64,000 bases of DNA from Polymorphobacter sp. (GTDB lineage: Bacteria; Pseudomonadota; Alphaproteobacteria; Sphingomonadales; Sphingomonadaceae): assembly GCF_025362435.1 (NCBI RefSeq), contig NZ_JANYGL010000105.1, forward strand, positions 1 to 64,000. The letters are read 5' to 3'. Shown here in pieces: positions 1 to 8,976 of this stretch. Both the position numbers and the translations under genes were made by a program. The notes beneath the pieces were generated by a model that saw nothing but the letters and a program-made list of their open reading frames with translations, was not told the origin of the DNA and ran no database searches. Position 1 is the first letter of the stretch, and the number at the start of each line of letters is the position of its first letter.

Positions 1-12
1 ATTTTCGAAGAG

Positions 13-86
13 TGGAGCGGGTAGCGGGAATCGAACCCGCATCACAAGCTTGGAAGGCTAGTGCTCTACCACTGAGCTATACCCGC
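13..86 (-). tRNA. tRNA-Gly (anticodon TCC)
   Basis: Read on the minus strand this 74-nt sequence folds into a standard cloverleaf. The acceptor arms GCGGGTA and TACCCGC pair fully, the T arm carries GGTTCGATTCC, and the anticodon loop CTTCCAA gives anticodon TCC. The 3' CCA is encoded. It lies 51 nt downstream of tRNA-Tyr on the same strand and is probably cotranscribed with it. Confidence 0.96.
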
Positions 87-137
87 GCACCGCTGCTTAT
101 CGACCAACTTACGCGCTGCGCCAAGGGCGAAGGCTGG

Positions 138-220
138 TGGAGAGGGTTGGATTTGAACCAACGTAGGGTTGCCCCGGCAGATTTACAGTCTGCTGCCATT
201 GACCGCTCGGCCACCTCTCC
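138..220 (-). tRNA. tRNA-Tyr (anticodon GTA)
   Basis: This 83-nt minus-strand cloverleaf has acceptor arm GGAGAGG/CCTCTCC, a long variable arm as expected for class II tRNA-Tyr, anticodon loop CTGTAAA (anticodon GTA), a GGTTCAAATCC T arm and an encoded CCA. It is the upstream member of a Tyr-Gly pair. Confidence 0.96.
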
Positions 221-265
221 ACGTCGCCCAAGCGAAGCGCCCGCGCCCGAAGTCGCGGAGGCGGC

Positions 266-294
266 GTAGTGGCGAAACCAGCCGGGACTGTCAA
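266..294 (-). promoter_or_regulatory. Probable sigma-70 type promoter of the tRNA-Tyr/Gly unit
   Basis: On the minus strand a perfect TTGACA hexamer (294-289) is followed after 17 nt by CACTAC (271-266), about 45 nt upstream of the tRNA-Tyr 5' end. The -35 box is strong and the -10 box weak. The position fits a stable-RNA promoter; no transcript evidence is available. Confidence 0.45.
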
Positions 295-395
295 CGCCGC
301 ACACGGCCAGTGTATCAAACCTTGTCCCCGGCAGATGCGGCGCGGGCGCGCACCGGTTCGTCGATGATGCAACGATTTGTTCAGCTTGCGCTTAT

Positions 396-1109
396 GTGAC
401 TCCCGAAACATCCATGTGGACGACCATGCTGCCGCCGACCACTGACGACGACCATCCGCTTGCCGAGCGCTTTCGCGAATTCGTCCGTTCCACCTCGTTT
501 CCCTGTGTCGGCGCGAAATCGGCGCTGGCGAAAGGCCAGATGCGGATCGTCGTCGCGCGCGACATCCGGTCGGGCTGGGACGACCTGCGGATCTATCCGG
601 GGCTGCTCGATCTCGCCACGAGCTATGCCGAAGACCCGGTGCTGTTCCAGACCTTCATCGTCATCTTCGAGCAGGACTCGGCACTGTCGGAGACGAACTT
701 TGAAGCGCACATGTGGGACCGCATCCAGTCGCTTAGCGACAAGGACGAGATGTTTGCCCAGCCGGCTGACGAGCGCGTCAGCGGCGACCCGGGCGACCCG
801 CATTTCTCGCTGAGCTTCGGCGGCCAGGCATTCTTCGTCGTCGGGCTTCACCCCGGCGCGAGCCGCCCGGCGCGGCGCTTCGAGCGCCCGGCGATGGTGT
901 TCAACCTCCACGACCAGTTCGTCCGGCTGCGCGAGGAGGGCCGCTACGAGAAATTGCGCGCGTCGATCCTCGACCGCGACGAGGCGCTTGCCGGGACGAT
1001 GAACCCGATGCTGGCGCGGCACGGCGAGCTGTCGGAGGCGCGCCAGTATAGCGGGCGCGAGGTCGGCAACGACTGGGAATGCCCGTTCAACTCACGCGAC
1101 GCGGCATGA
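396..1109 (+). CDS. YqcI/YcgG family protein (GntA-like putative haem-dependent N-oxygenase)
   Basis: The 237-residue product has the hallmarks of the YqcI/YcgG family: FPCVGAK near the N terminus (about residues 35-42), ETNFEAHMWDRIQ in the middle, and a C-terminal half with DPHFSLSFGG, FFVVGLHPGASRPARRF and a terminal NDWECPF. One characterised member, GntA, is a haem-dependent enzyme that N-hydroxylates a guanidine group in guanitoxin biosynthesis; most others have no assigned substrate. The stop overlaps the start of the next gene (ATGA), so the two are translationally coupled. No clear Shine-Dalgarno precedes 396, and an ATG at 414 is an alternative start. The substrate here is unknown. 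Confidence 0.85.
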   Translation: MTPETSMWTTMLPPTTDDDHPLAERFREFVRSTSFPCVGAKSALAKGQMRIVVARDIRSGWDDLRIYPGLLDLATSYAEDPVLFQTFIVIFEQDSALSETNFEAHMWDRIQSLSDKDEMFAQPADERVSGDPGDPHFSLSFGGQAFFVVGLHPGASRPARRFERPAMVFNLHDQFVRLREEGRYEKLRASILDRDEALAGTMNPMLARHGELSEARQYSGREVGNDWECPFNSRDAA

Positions 1110-1690
1110 CCATTCACGAAATCGCGCCGCGGTCGGGCGTCGCCTTCACCCTCGATCGCGGCCAGCGGCTGACGGTGATCGACCCGCGCGGTGAGCAGGT
1201 CGCCGATTTGCTGGCCTACAACCGCGACGATACCGCCGAGGTGATCTCGTCGGGACGCACGCTCGATTATGCGAGCAAGATCTACCTGACGACTGGCGAT
1301 CCGCTGTATTCGAACCGGTCGCGGATCATGCTGCGGATCGTCGAGGACATGGTCGGGCGGCACGACTTCCTGCTGACACCGTGCTCGGCCGACACCTTCC
1401 GCATCATCTACGGCGACACCGAGCCGCACCGCGGCTGCTTCGGCAATCTCGCCGCCGCGCTCGCGCCGTACGGCCTTGGCCCCGACGCGATCCCGACTGC
1501 GTTCAACGTCTTCATGAACGTGCCTGTCGATGCCAAGACCGGCGCGCTGACGGTCGAGCCGCCGCTGAGCAAGGCGGGCGACCATGTCGTGTTCGAGGCC
1601 GACATGGACCTGATCATCGGGCTGACCGCGTGCTCGGCGCTGCAGTCGAACAACCATTCGTTCAAGCCGATCCACTATCGCATCGACTAG
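1106..1690 (+). CDS. DUF1989 (urea carboxylase-associated) family protein
   Basis: The 194-residue protein matches the DUF1989 family: an N-terminal double-psi-like region (DRGQRLTVIDPRGEQVADLL), a central EPHRGCFGNLAAAL segment with possible metal or catalytic residues, a FNVFMNVPVD stretch, and a C-terminal ACSALQSNNHSFKPI that resembles the family's usual ending. Two DUF1989 proteins, CgdA and CgdB, form carboxyguanidine deiminase in bacterial guanidine degradation, so N-C bond chemistry on guanidine-like substrates is a reasonable inference. The start at 1106 is chosen because ATG overlaps the upstream TGA. No urea or guanidine carboxylase gene is nearby, so the role is not fixed. Confidence 0.85.
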   Translation: MTIHEIAPRSGVAFTLDRGQRLTVIDPRGEQVADLLAYNRDDTAEVISSGRTLDYASKIYLTTGDPLYSNRSRIMLRIVEDMVGRHDFLLTPCSADTFRIIYGDTEPHRGCFGNLAAALAPYGLGPDAIPTAFNVFMNVPVDAKTGALTVEPPLSKAGDHVVFEADMDLIIGLTACSALQSNNHSFKPIHYRID

Positions 1691-1711
1691 GACGCGGCTA
1701 AGCCCCTCGCA

Positions 1712-2464
1712 ATGGGACGAAGACCACACCCCCGTAACGCTGCCGGGCAAAAAAGCAGCTACCCCCGCCTGTACGGGCGGCACGCGGTATTCGCCGCGCT
1801 CGACAACCCCGAGCGCGTGTTCCGCAAACTGTATGTCACGCACGACGTCGCCAAGGAGATCGTCATCCCCAAGGGGCTCGCGGTCCAGTACGGCGACGCC
1901 TCCGACCTCGGGCGGCTGGTCCCCACCGACGCACCCCACCAGGGATTCGTTCTCGAGGTCGAGCCGCTCGAGAACCCGTGGCTTGGCGACATCTTTGCGA
2001 GTGGCGAAGGCAACCGGCGGCCGCTGGTGATCCTCGACCAGGTCACCGACCCGCACAACGTCGGCGCGATCCTGCGCTCGGCAGCGGCGTTCGGCGCGCT
2101 CGCGATCGTCACGCAGGACCGCCACGCGCCGCCCGAGTCGGGGGCGCTCGCCAAGGCGGCGTCGGGGGCGCTCGAGACCGTGCCGTGGACGCGGGTGGTC
2201 AACCTTGCTCGCGCGATGGACGAGATCGGCGAGGCAGGGTTCTGGCGGATCGGCCTCGACGGCAAGGCGGCTGTGACGATCGAAGCGGCACTCGGCGAGA
2301 CGCGCCCGGCACTGGTCTTCGGGGCCGAGGGCGAGGGCATGCGCGCCAACACCGCGCTCCACTGCGACCAGGTCGCGCGGCTACCGATGACGGCGGCGAT
2401 GGAGAGTTTGAACGTGTCGAATGCGGCGGCGATCGCGTTGTACGCGGCGGCGCGGCGGGGTTAG
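1712..2464 (+). CDS. rlmB: 23S rRNA (guanosine(2251)-2'-O)-methyltransferase RlmB (SpoU family)
   Basis: The 250-residue protein has the N-terminal substrate-binding domain (YGRHAVFAALDNP at about residues 21-33) and a C-terminal SPOUT methyltransferase domain. All three SpoU motifs are visible: DQVTDPHNVGAILRSA, FGAEGEGMR and LPMTAAMESLNVSNAAAIALY. RlmB methylates the ribose of G2251 in the 23S rRNA P-loop using S-adenosylmethionine. A TrmH-family paralogue acting on another site is possible, but length and motifs fit RlmB best. Its stop overlaps the stop of the convergent DUF29 gene. Confidence 0.92.
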   Translation: MGRRPHPRNAAGQKSSYPRLYGRHAVFAALDNPERVFRKLYVTHDVAKEIVIPKGLAVQYGDASDLGRLVPTDAPHQGFVLEVEPLENPWLGDIFASGEGNRRPLVILDQVTDPHNVGAILRSAAAFGALAIVTQDRHAPPESGALAKAASGALETVPWTRVVNLARAMDEIGEAGFWRIGLDGKAAVTIEAALGETRPALVFGAEGEGMRANTALHCDQVARLPMTAAMESLNVSNAAAIALYAAARRG

Positions 2465-2940
2465 TCTTTGGGCGGGAAGAAATCGGTACTAACGAGTTGC
2501 TCGTATGTGAATGGTGCCATCGAGGCGGCATGTTCCCGCTCGGCATCACGCCGAAGCCCCGCGATCGCACCAGCGACGATGTCCGGCCAAGCCGCGGCGA
2601 AAAGCTCGGGAGCTTTGGGACGGAGGCTCGGGTTCATCTTCAGGCGGCGAGCGAGCCGCCGCCGCTGCTCGTTCACCGTGTCTTTCCAACCCTGCCTAGG
2701 CTCGGCGTCTTCGGAGACAGCAAGCTTCACCAGATGCTCGGCGGCGCGGATGATATGCTTTTCGACCGAGTGAATCTGTTCCCGGCCCAAGCTGTCGATT
2801 TCCTCGATGATGTTTTCAAGATCGAGTCGGTCGAAACGCCGCCGCCGCAGCAGATCGGCTTGCGACTGCAACCAGGCGTAGAAATCAGCCTCATACAGGT
2901 CGTCGGCAGCGGGTCGCTTAAAGGCAACATGCTCGTTCAT
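2461..2940 (-). CDS. DUF29 family protein
   Basis: A 159-residue protein with DUF29 features: YEADFYAWLQSQADLLRR near the N terminus, LDLENIIEEIDSLGR, a helical HLVKLAV segment, and WKDTVNEQRRRLARRL with a terminal half rich in charged helices. DUF29 proteins are small, all-helical and of unknown function; they are common in Alphaproteobacteria and Cyanobacteria, often in multiple copies. The ATG at 2940 gives the conserved N terminus; longer readings run into the reverse side of gshA. The gene is convergent with rlmB (TTA and TAG overlap), and 14 nt separate its start from the gshA stop upstream. Confidence 0.85.
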   Translation of the reverse strand: MNEHVAFKRPAADDLYEADFYAWLQSQADLLRRRRFDRLDLENIIEEIDSLGREQIHSVEKHIIRAAEHLVKLAVSEDAEPRQGWKDTVNEQRRRLARRLKMNPSLRPKAPELFAAAWPDIVAGAIAGLRRDAEREHAASMAPFTYEQLVSTDFFPPKD

Positions 2941-2954
2941 GCCGCGAGCATAGC

Positions 2955-4340
2955 CTAATAGCTCTCCTCGGCATACACCGCCGCGACGTCGCCACCCCAG
3001 CGGCCGTGGTACGCGGCGAGCATCAGGTCGGCGTTGGTCAGCCCGCTCGCGGCGATTTCGTGCAAGGGATTGAGGAAGCCCTGCTCGCTGTCCCCTGCCC
3101 CGTTCAACCGCGCGCGCGCCGCCAGCCCGGCGTCGGCGATCTTGACGACCTGCTTCGCCAAATCCTGCAGCGTTCCGCCGTTCGGGTTGGCCGCCTTCAG
3201 CGCCAGCTTCGGCACCTCGTCGCGCAGCCGCGCGTGGTCGGCGTGGCTCCAGCCCTTGCAAAGGTCCCAGGCGGCATCGAGCGCGGTCGAGTCGTACAGC
3301 AGCCCGACCCACAATGCCGACAGCGCGCAGATCCGGTCCCAGCGCCCGCCATCGGCGCCGCGCATTTCGAGGTAACCCTTGAGCCGCACCTCGGGGAAGG
3401 CGGTCGAGAGATGGTCCGTCCAGTCGGCGACGGTCGGCTTCTCGCCGTAAAGCGGGGCGAGCCGACCATCGAGGAAGTCACGAAAGCTGAGGCCCGCTGC
3501 GTCGATATAGCCGCCGTCGCGGTAGACGAAGTACATCGGCACATCGAGGGCATAGTCGGCGTAGCGTTCGAAGCCGAAGCCGTCGTCGAAGACGAACGGC
3601 AGCGTCCCGGTGCGATGCGGATCGGTATCGGTCCATATGTGCGAGCGGAAGCTGAGAAAGCCATTCGGCTTGCCCTCGGTGAACGGCGAGTTGGCGAACA
3701 ACGCCGTCGCCAGCGGCTGGAGCGCCATCGACACGCGGAACTTCTTCACCATGTCGGCCTCGGACGAATAGTCGAGGTTGGTCTGGATCGTGCAGGTCCG
3801 TTTCATCATGTCGAGGCCGAGCCCGCCGACCTTGGGCATCTGCCGGAGCATGATCGCGTAGCGGCCCTTCGGCATCACCGGGAGCTCGTCGCGGCGCTTG
3901 TCGGGCCAGAAACCCAGCCCGAGGAAACCGAGGCCAAGCTTCTCGCCGACCTCGCGGCACTGCTTGAGATGGCGATTCGACTCGGCGCAGGTTTCGTGGA
4001 TGGTATCGACAGGGGCCCCCGACAGCTCGAACTGACCGGCGGGTTCGAGGCTGATCGCGCCGTCCGGCCCCTTGAGCGCGATGACGTTGGGACCGTCGAT
4101 ATGGTCCTCGACCACCGGCTCCCAGCCATACGCCTCCATGCCCTTGAGCAGATCGCGGATGCCGTTGGGCTCGTCGTACGACGGCGCGGCATGGTCGGCG
4201 ATACGGTAGACGAACTTTTCGTGCTCGGTGCCGATGCGCCAGTCGGCGGCGGGCTTGCTGCCGCGCTCGAACACTCCGATCAATTGCTCACGGGTTTCAA
4301 TGGGCGCGTCGTCGGCCAGCGAGGCGATGTGATTGCTCAT
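2955..4340 (-). CDS. gshA: Glutamate-cysteine ligase (plant/proteobacterial EgtA-like type)
   Basis: This enzyme makes gamma-glutamylcysteine from glutamate, cysteine and ATP, the first step of glutathione synthesis. The 461-residue product has the family signatures: IGTEHEKFVYR near residue 40, SLEPAGQFELSGAP, MLRQMPKVGGLGLDMMKRTCTIQ, and LSFRSHIWTDTDPHRTG further on. Length and motifs match the plant-like GCL found in Alphaproteobacteria, not the E. coli GshA type. The start at 4340 (MSNHIASL) is preferred because upstream codons lie antisense to the promoter region of the divergent amidohydrolase gene. Confidence 0.93.
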   Translation of the reverse strand: MSNHIASLADDAPIETREQLIGVFERGSKPAADWRIGTEHEKFVYRIADHAAPSYDEPNGIRDLLKGMEAYGWEPVVEDHIDGPNVIALKGPDGAISLEPAGQFELSGAPVDTIHETCAESNRHLKQCREVGEKLGLGFLGLGFWPDKRRDELPVMPKGRYAIMLRQMPKVGGLGLDMMKRTCTIQTNLDYSSEADMVKKFRVSMALQPLATALFANSPFTEGKPNGFLSFRSHIWTDTDPHRTGTLPFVFDDGFGFERYADYALDVPMYFVYRDGGYIDAAGLSFRDFLDGRLAPLYGEKPTVADWTDHLSTAFPEVRLKGYLEMRGADGGRWDRICALSALWVGLLYDSTALDAAWDLCKGWSHADHARLRDEVPKLALKAANPNGGTLQDLAKQVVKIADAGLAARARLNGAGDSEQGFLNPLHEIAASGLTNADLMLAAYHGRWGGDVAAVYAEESY

Positions 4341-4440
4341 GAAGCGGCGCTTAGCGGGCTGCGAGGGCGCGCGCAATTGATCGTGACTCAAACCGTGATC
4401 AGGCGGATACTCCGAGGAAATAAGCCTTGGGAGAGCGACG

Positions 4441-6186
4441 ATGCATGACATGGTCATTCGCGGCGGCACGATCGTCGACGGCAGCGGCGAACCAGCCTTC
4501 ACCGGCGACATCGCGATCGACGACGGGCGAATCAGCGCAGTCGGGACGGTCACCGCCGCCGGGCACGAGGAGATCGACGCGACGGGCCTGCTGGTGACGC
4601 CCGGCTTCGTCGACATCCACACCCACTACGACGGCCAGGCGACGTGGGATGGCGAGCTCGGGCCGTCGTCGTGGCACGGCGTCACCTCGATCGTCATGGG
4701 CAATTGCGGGGTCGGCTTCGCCCCGGCCGCGCCCGACAAGCACGACTGGCTGATCGGGCTGATGGAGGGCGTCGAGGACATCCCCGGGACCGCGCTCGCC
4801 GAAGGCATGACGTGGGGCTGGGAGACGTTTCCCGAATATCTCGACGCGCTCGAGACGATGCCGCGGACGATCGACATCGCCGCGCAGGTGCCGCACGGCG
4901 CGGTCCGTGCCTATGTCATGGGCGACCGCGGCGCAGCGAACGAGGCGGCGACCCCCGCCGACATCACCGCGATGGCGAAGATCGTCGAGGAGGGGCTGAC
5001 TGCCGGTGCGCTCGGCTTCACCACCAGCCGCACCGTGCTCCACCGCGCGGTCGACGGCACCGTCGTTCCCGGCACCTATGCCGACCGCGCCGAACTGCTC
5101 GGGATCGGCGAGGGCATTGCGCGGGCCGGGCACGGCGTGTTCGAAATGGCGTCCGACCTCAACCCGTGCGGCGAGGAGTTCGCGTGGATGAAGGACGTGT
5201 CGATCGCGACGGGCATGCCGGTGAGCTTCGCCCTGCTCCAGTCACCGCTCGACGACGAGGGCTGGCGCGACCAACTCGCCCGGACCGATGCGGCGAATGC
5301 CGAGGGCGCGCGGGTCACGGCGCAGGTCGCGTTGCGCGGCACCGGCGTCCTGCTCAACTGGCGCGGCACGGCGCATCCGTTCGTGACGCGGGCGAGCTGG
5401 CGCGAGATAGCGACGCTGCCGTGGGACGAGCAGCTCGCCAGGCTGCGCGACCCGGGATTCAAGGCGCAGCTTCTCGCCGATCCGGCCGAACGACCGGCGA
5501 TCGACAACGGCCTCGTCGACCTGCTCCTCCACGGCTGGACGATCCAGTTCCCGCTCGGCGAGGAGCCCGACTACGAACCCGCGGCCGAGGACAGTATTGC
5601 CGCGATCGCGGCTCGCGAGGGCCGCACGCCGGAGGACGTCGCCTACGATACGATGATGGCCGACGACGGGCGCGGGTTCATCTATCTGCCGATCCTGAAC
5701 TACGCCGACGGCCACCTCGACCACGTCCTTGAACTGCTCAATCACCCGGCGACGGTCGTCAGCCTGTCCGATGGCGGGGCGCATTGCGGGGTGATCTGCG
5801 ACGCCGCGTCGCCGACCTTCATGCTGACGCACTGGGTCCGCGACCGGCACCGTGGCGCGCGACTCGGCATCGAGGCGGCGATCAGGCTCCAGACCGCCGA
5901 CACCGCGGCGATGTACGGGCTGGGGGATCGCGGGATGCTCAAGCCGGGGCTGATCGCCGACCTCAACCTGATCGATTTCAAGCGGCTCAAACTCGCGAAG
6001 CCGTATATCGCCTTCGATCTCCCGGCGGGCGGCAAGCGGCTGCTCCAGCGTGCCGCGGGTTATGTCGCGACGATCAAGTCGGGGGTGGTGACGTTCCGCG
6101 AGGGCATACCGACCGGCGCCCGGCCTGGGCGGCTGGTCCGTGGCCCACGCAGCATGCCCGTGACCGAGCGGCTCGCGGCGGAATAG
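4441..6186 (+). CDS. N-acyl-D-amino-acid deacylase / amidohydrolase family protein
   Basis: The 581-residue protein belongs to the D-aminoacylase branch of the amidohydrolase superfamily. A metal-binding HTH (residues 60-62) lies in [15 protein letters not shown], followed by GNCGVGFAP with the conserved cysteine, and a late SDGGAHCG motif supplies the catalytic aspartate. The C-terminal composite domain returns at [15 protein letters not shown]. Such enzymes hydrolyse N-acyl-D-amino acids or related amides in the cytoplasm; the exact substrate cannot be read from the sequence. It is transcribed divergently from gshA with about 100 nt between starts, and is convergent with the cytochrome gene. 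Confidence 0.85.
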   Translation: MHDMVIRGGTIVDGSGEPAFTGDIAIDDGRISAVGTVTAAGHEEIDATGLLVTPGFVDIHTHYDGQATWDGELGPSSWHGVTSIVMGNCGVGFAPAAPDKHDWLIGLMEGVEDIPGTALAEGMTWGWETFPEYLDALETMPRTIDIAAQVPHGAVRAYVMGDRGAANEAATPADITAMAKIVEEGLTAGALGFTTSRTVLHRAVDGTVVPGTYADRAELLGIGEGIARAGHGVFEMASDLNPCGEEFAWMKDVSIATGMPVSFALLQSPLDDEGWRDQLARTDAANAEGARVTAQVALRGTGVLLNWRGTAHPFVTRASWREIATLPWDEQLARLRDPGFKAQLLADPAERPAIDNGLVDLLLHGWTIQFPLGEEPDYEPAAEDSIAAIAAREGRTPEDVAYDTMMADDGRGFIYLPILNYADGHLDHVLELLNHPATVVSLSDGGAHCGVICDAASPTFMLTHWVRDRHRGARLGIEAAIRLQTADTAAMYGLGDRGMLKPGLIADLNLIDFKRLKLAKPYIAFDLPAGGKRLLQRAAGYVATIKSGVVTFREGIPTGARPGRLVRGPRSMPVTERLAAE

Positions 6187-6193
6187 GGTAGGG

Positions 6194-7117
6194 TCAGGGC
6201 TTGAGCGAGGCGAAATAGGCGGCGACGGCGATCATGTCGGCGGGGGCAAGGCCAGCCGCGACCGCAGTCATCGGCGCCGCTTCGACGTCTTGGCGGGCAC
6301 CGGTCTTGAACGCGAGAAGCTGGCGGAAGATGTAGGTCGGCGAGCGCCCGGCGCCCCATAGCTTCATCCCCGCGCCGTGGCAGTTGACGCAGCCGACACT
6401 GCTGGCAACTGCCGCGCCTTTGGCGAGCGAACCTGGCGGAACATATGCCGTGAAGGTGCCGCGCGGATCGTGCTTCTCGAACGTGTCGATGTCGTCGGGG
6501 GTCTCGACGATCCGTCCGGCGATCGCCTCGGTGCCGCCTCCGGGCGCGCGGCTGAGGATGAAGTCGTGCGCCTTCATCGCGGGGATCGTCGCCGCTTCGA
6601 CGACCCGGATCCGTGGCGTGTAAGGCTGGCTCGAGAAATAAGTGGCGGCGGCGGCGATCTCGGCCGGAGGAGTCCGATGAGCGACCATCGCCATCGTCGT
6701 CGTCGGAAAATAGCCCGGCGCGGCGCTGGTCCGCGTGCCATCGGCGAATGCCGCGACCTGTTTGCGGATATACTCGGCTGGCAGTCCGCTGAGCGAAGCA
6801 TTCTCGACCCGACCCTGGCCTCCCGGAAGGTGGCAGAAGCCGCAGGCTGGAACATCGCTGACCCCGCGGACCGCCGGCGGCAGCGGCGCGTGACGCGCGG
6901 GGAACCAGTCGACCGTTCGGGTGAGGTTATGGAGTTGCGCGTCGGTAAAGGTCGCTGTCGACCCGGGCAGCGAGCGCGGGGTTACTGCGTCCCAGCCTTG
7001 CGGCGGCGGCGGGGTGCGCGCGACGATGAACGCCCAGCTGACGATCGCAGGGTCGACCGCGGGCGCTGCCGCCGCGATCAGCGCTACTGCCACGATCGGT
7101 AAAGTCAGGTACCGCAT
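6194..7117 (-). CDS. Dihaem cytochrome c (c4-like)
   Basis: The 307-residue protein begins with a Sec signal (MRYLTLPIVAVALIAAAAPA), so it is periplasmic or membrane-anchored. Two haem c motifs are visible, CGFCH at residues 92-96 and CVNCH at 243-247, each followed by a helix ending in AYF or TYF and by methionines that could be distal ligands (for example APMTAVAAGL). The two-domain layout resembles cytochrome c4 but is longer, with about 150 residues between haems. It stands alone, with no oxidase or dehydrogenase beside it, so its redox partner is unknown. Confidence 0.85.
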   Translation of the reverse strand: MRYLTLPIVAVALIAAAAPAVDPAIVSWAFIVARTPPPPQGWDAVTPRSLPGSTATFTDAQLHNLTRTVDWFPARHAPLPPAVRGVSDVPACGFCHLPGGQGRVENASLSGLPAEYIRKQVAAFADGTRTSAAPGYFPTTTMAMVAHRTPPAEIAAAATYFSSQPYTPRIRVVEAATIPAMKAHDFILSRAPGGGTEAIAGRIVETPDDIDTFEKHDPRGTFTAYVPPGSLAKGAAVASSVGCVNCHGAGMKLWGAGRSPTYIFRQLLAFKTGARQDVEAAPMTAVAAGLAPADMIAVAAYFASLKP

Positions 7118-7162
7118 TGCTCGCCCCCCGGCTGTTATCCCGCACTTGTTCCCCGCTGCAAA

Positions 7163-7939
7163 CTAGCAGAAAAGCGCGTCGCCCGCCACCGCCTGCCACA
7201 CGCCGACCGCGACTGCGGCAGCGGTATCGGCACGGAGGATGCGCGGCCCGAGGCTGACCGGAACGGTCGCCGAAAGCGCGCGAATCGCGGCGCGCTCATC
7301 AGGAGTGAAGCCGCCCTCGGGGCCGATCAGGATCGCCGCCGGGGCACGCGTCTGCGCCAGCGTCGCGGCGAGCGGGGCGCCGCCGGTTTCGTCGGCGAAG
7401 ATCAGCGCGCGACCGGGCTCCCAGCCGCTGAGCAGCGCCGCCAGCGTCGTGGGCTCGGCGACGACCGGCAGCGCCGTCCGGCCACATTGCTCGGCGGCCT
7501 CGACCATGTGCGCGCGCAGCCGGTCGAGGTTGAGCTTGTCGACGATCGTCCGCGCAGTGAGGACCGGCACGAAGCGCGCGACGCCGAGCTCGCACGCCTT
7601 CTCTGCCACCCAGTCGATCCGTCCGCGCTTCAACGGCGCCGAGCACAGCCACAGGTCGGAAACGGTTTCGCGCGGCGACAGGCGCTCGACGAGGCGGACC
7701 GTCGTCGCCTTGCGGTGGGGCTCGATAATGACGCCGTGCCACTCGCCCGAGCGGTCGTCGAACAGGCGGATGCTATCTCCCGCGGCACGGCGCATCACCC
7801 CGGTGAGGTAGTGGCTGGCCGGGGGCGGCAGCGTGATCATGCCGCCTCCCGAGAGATCGAGGTCGACGAACAGGCGCGGGGTCGTCGAGAGACCGGTCTT
7901 AAACGGGGACGCGGTTGACAGATCGGCGGGGTCGCTCAT
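7163..7939 (-). CDS. rsmE: 16S rRNA (uracil(1498)-N(3))-methyltransferase RsmE
   Basis: The 258-residue product has an N-terminal PUA-like region (PRLFVDLDLSGG, HYLTGVMRRAAGDSIRLFD) and a C-terminal SPOUT knot with KACELGVARFVPVLTART, ILIGPEGGFTPDERAAI and SLGPRILRADTAAAVA. These are diagnostic for RsmE, which methylates U1498 at the decoding site of 16S rRNA. The start at 7939 is 14 nt from the ubiA start on the other strand; rsmE beside ubiA is a common arrangement in sphingomonads. Confidence 0.94.
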   Translation of the reverse strand: MSDPADLSTASPFKTGLSTTPRLFVDLDLSGGGMITLPPPASHYLTGVMRRAAGDSIRLFDDRSGEWHGVIIEPHRKATTVRLVERLSPRETVSDLWLCSAPLKRGRIDWVAEKACELGVARFVPVLTARTIVDKLNLDRLRAHMVEAAEQCGRTALPVVAEPTTLAALLSGWEPGRALIFADETGGAPLAATLAQTRAPAAILIGPEGGFTPDERAAIRALSATVPVSLGPRILRADTAAAVAVGVWQAVAGDALFC

Positions 7940-7953
7940 GGGTGGCGCGTAGC

Positions 7954-8883
7954 ATGGGCACCCCGGACGTGAAACTCGCCGATACCGCATCCCCCGATGC
8001 CGAGCGCGCGCCGTCGACGTGGGTCGACGCGCTGCCCGCCGCCGCGCGCCCGTATGCGCGACTCGCACGCTTCGACCGGCCGATCGGGTCGTGGCTATTG
8101 TTCTGGCCGTGTGGCTGGGGGCTCGCCGCGGGCGGAGGCCTCGTCAGTCACTGGTGGTTGCTGCCGCTGTTCCTGTTCGGCGCGGTGGCGATGCGCGGGG
8201 CGGGGTGCGTCTATAACGACATCGTCGACCGCGACCTCGATCGCTCGGTCGCCCGCACTCGCTCACGCCCGATTGCGAGCGGCAGCATTTCGGTCACGCG
8301 CGGCTGGGTGTGGCTCGTCGTGCTGGCGATGTGCGCGCTACCGGTGCTGCTGGCATTGCGCCCCTTGGCGGCGGGCGTCGCAATCGGCTCGCTCGCCCTC
8401 GTCGCCGCATATCCTTTCATGAAAAGAATAACCTGGTGGCCGCAGGCATGGCTCGGACTGACCTTCAACTGGGGCGTCCTCGTCGGCTGGACCGCCGTCG
8501 CCGACCCGTCATGGGCGATGGTCGTGCTCTACGCCGCCGGCCTGTGCTGGACCCTCGGCTACGACACGATCTACGCCCTCCAGGACATCGAGGACGACGC
8601 CCTCGCCGGGATCAAGTCGAGCGCGCGGGCGCTGGGAGCAGGGGCACGGGGCGGAATCGCGGTGTTTTACGCGGCGACGGTCGGCCTATCGGGCGCGGCG
8701 CTGTGGCTGGCCCGCCCCGGCTCCCCGTGGCTCCTCGCGCTGCTCCCGGCGGCAGCACATTTCGGCTGGCAGGTCGCGTCGTTAAGCGATCACGACTCGG
8801 CGCGCGCGCTTCGCCTGTTCAGGAGCAACCGCGCGGCGGGGTTCCTGATCTTCGCGGCCTGCGCGCTAGTCGCGACGAGATAG
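7954..8883 (+). CDS. ubiA: 4-hydroxybenzoate octaprenyltransferase UbiA
   Basis: This integral membrane prenyltransferase joins 4-hydroxybenzoate to the polyprenyl chain in ubiquinone synthesis. The 309-residue protein contains both aspartate-rich motifs, NDIVDRDLDRSVARTRSRP and YDTIYALQDIEDD, plus RFDRPIGSWLLFWP near the N terminus and about eight hydrophobic segments. The ATG at 7954 avoids overlap with rsmE; an in-frame ATG at 7915 would overlap that gene and lacks conserved residues. Confidence 0.94.
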   Translation: MGTPDVKLADTASPDAERAPSTWVDALPAAARPYARLARFDRPIGSWLLFWPCGWGLAAGGGLVSHWWLLPLFLFGAVAMRGAGCVYNDIVDRDLDRSVARTRSRPIASGSISVTRGWVWLVVLAMCALPVLLALRPLAAGVAIGSLALVAAYPFMKRITWWPQAWLGLTFNWGVLVGWTAVADPSWAMVVLYAAGLCWTLGYDTIYALQDIEDDALAGIKSSARALGAGARGGIAVFYAATVGLSGAALWLARPGSPWLLALLPAAAHFGWQVASLSDHDSARALRLFRSNRAAGFLIFAACALVATR

Positions 8884-8921
8884 CCACCACGTCGCGCGGC
8901 TCGAGCCGCCGATCTGATCTC

Positions 8922-8956
8922 GACAAACGAAAACGGGGCCGCGTTTCCGCAGCCCC
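8922..8956 (-). terminator. Intrinsic terminator of the cold-shock-protein gene
   Basis: On the minus strand GGGGCTGCG pairs with CGCGGCCCC around a GAAA loop (8956-8935; one G-T wobble), and the stem is followed by the T-rich run CGTTTTCGTTTG. It sits about 20 nt past the stop of the cold-shock gene and could also stop ubiA transcripts arriving from the other side. Confidence 0.8.
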
Positions 8957-8976
8957 GCCAATCGAAGTGGTAGAAA

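Noticed and set aside
944..2362. A 472-codon open frame antisense to the DUF1989 and rlmB genes
   Set aside because: Arg/Asp/Val-rich composition typical of reverse-strand frames in high-GC DNA; both sense genes have clear family motifs.
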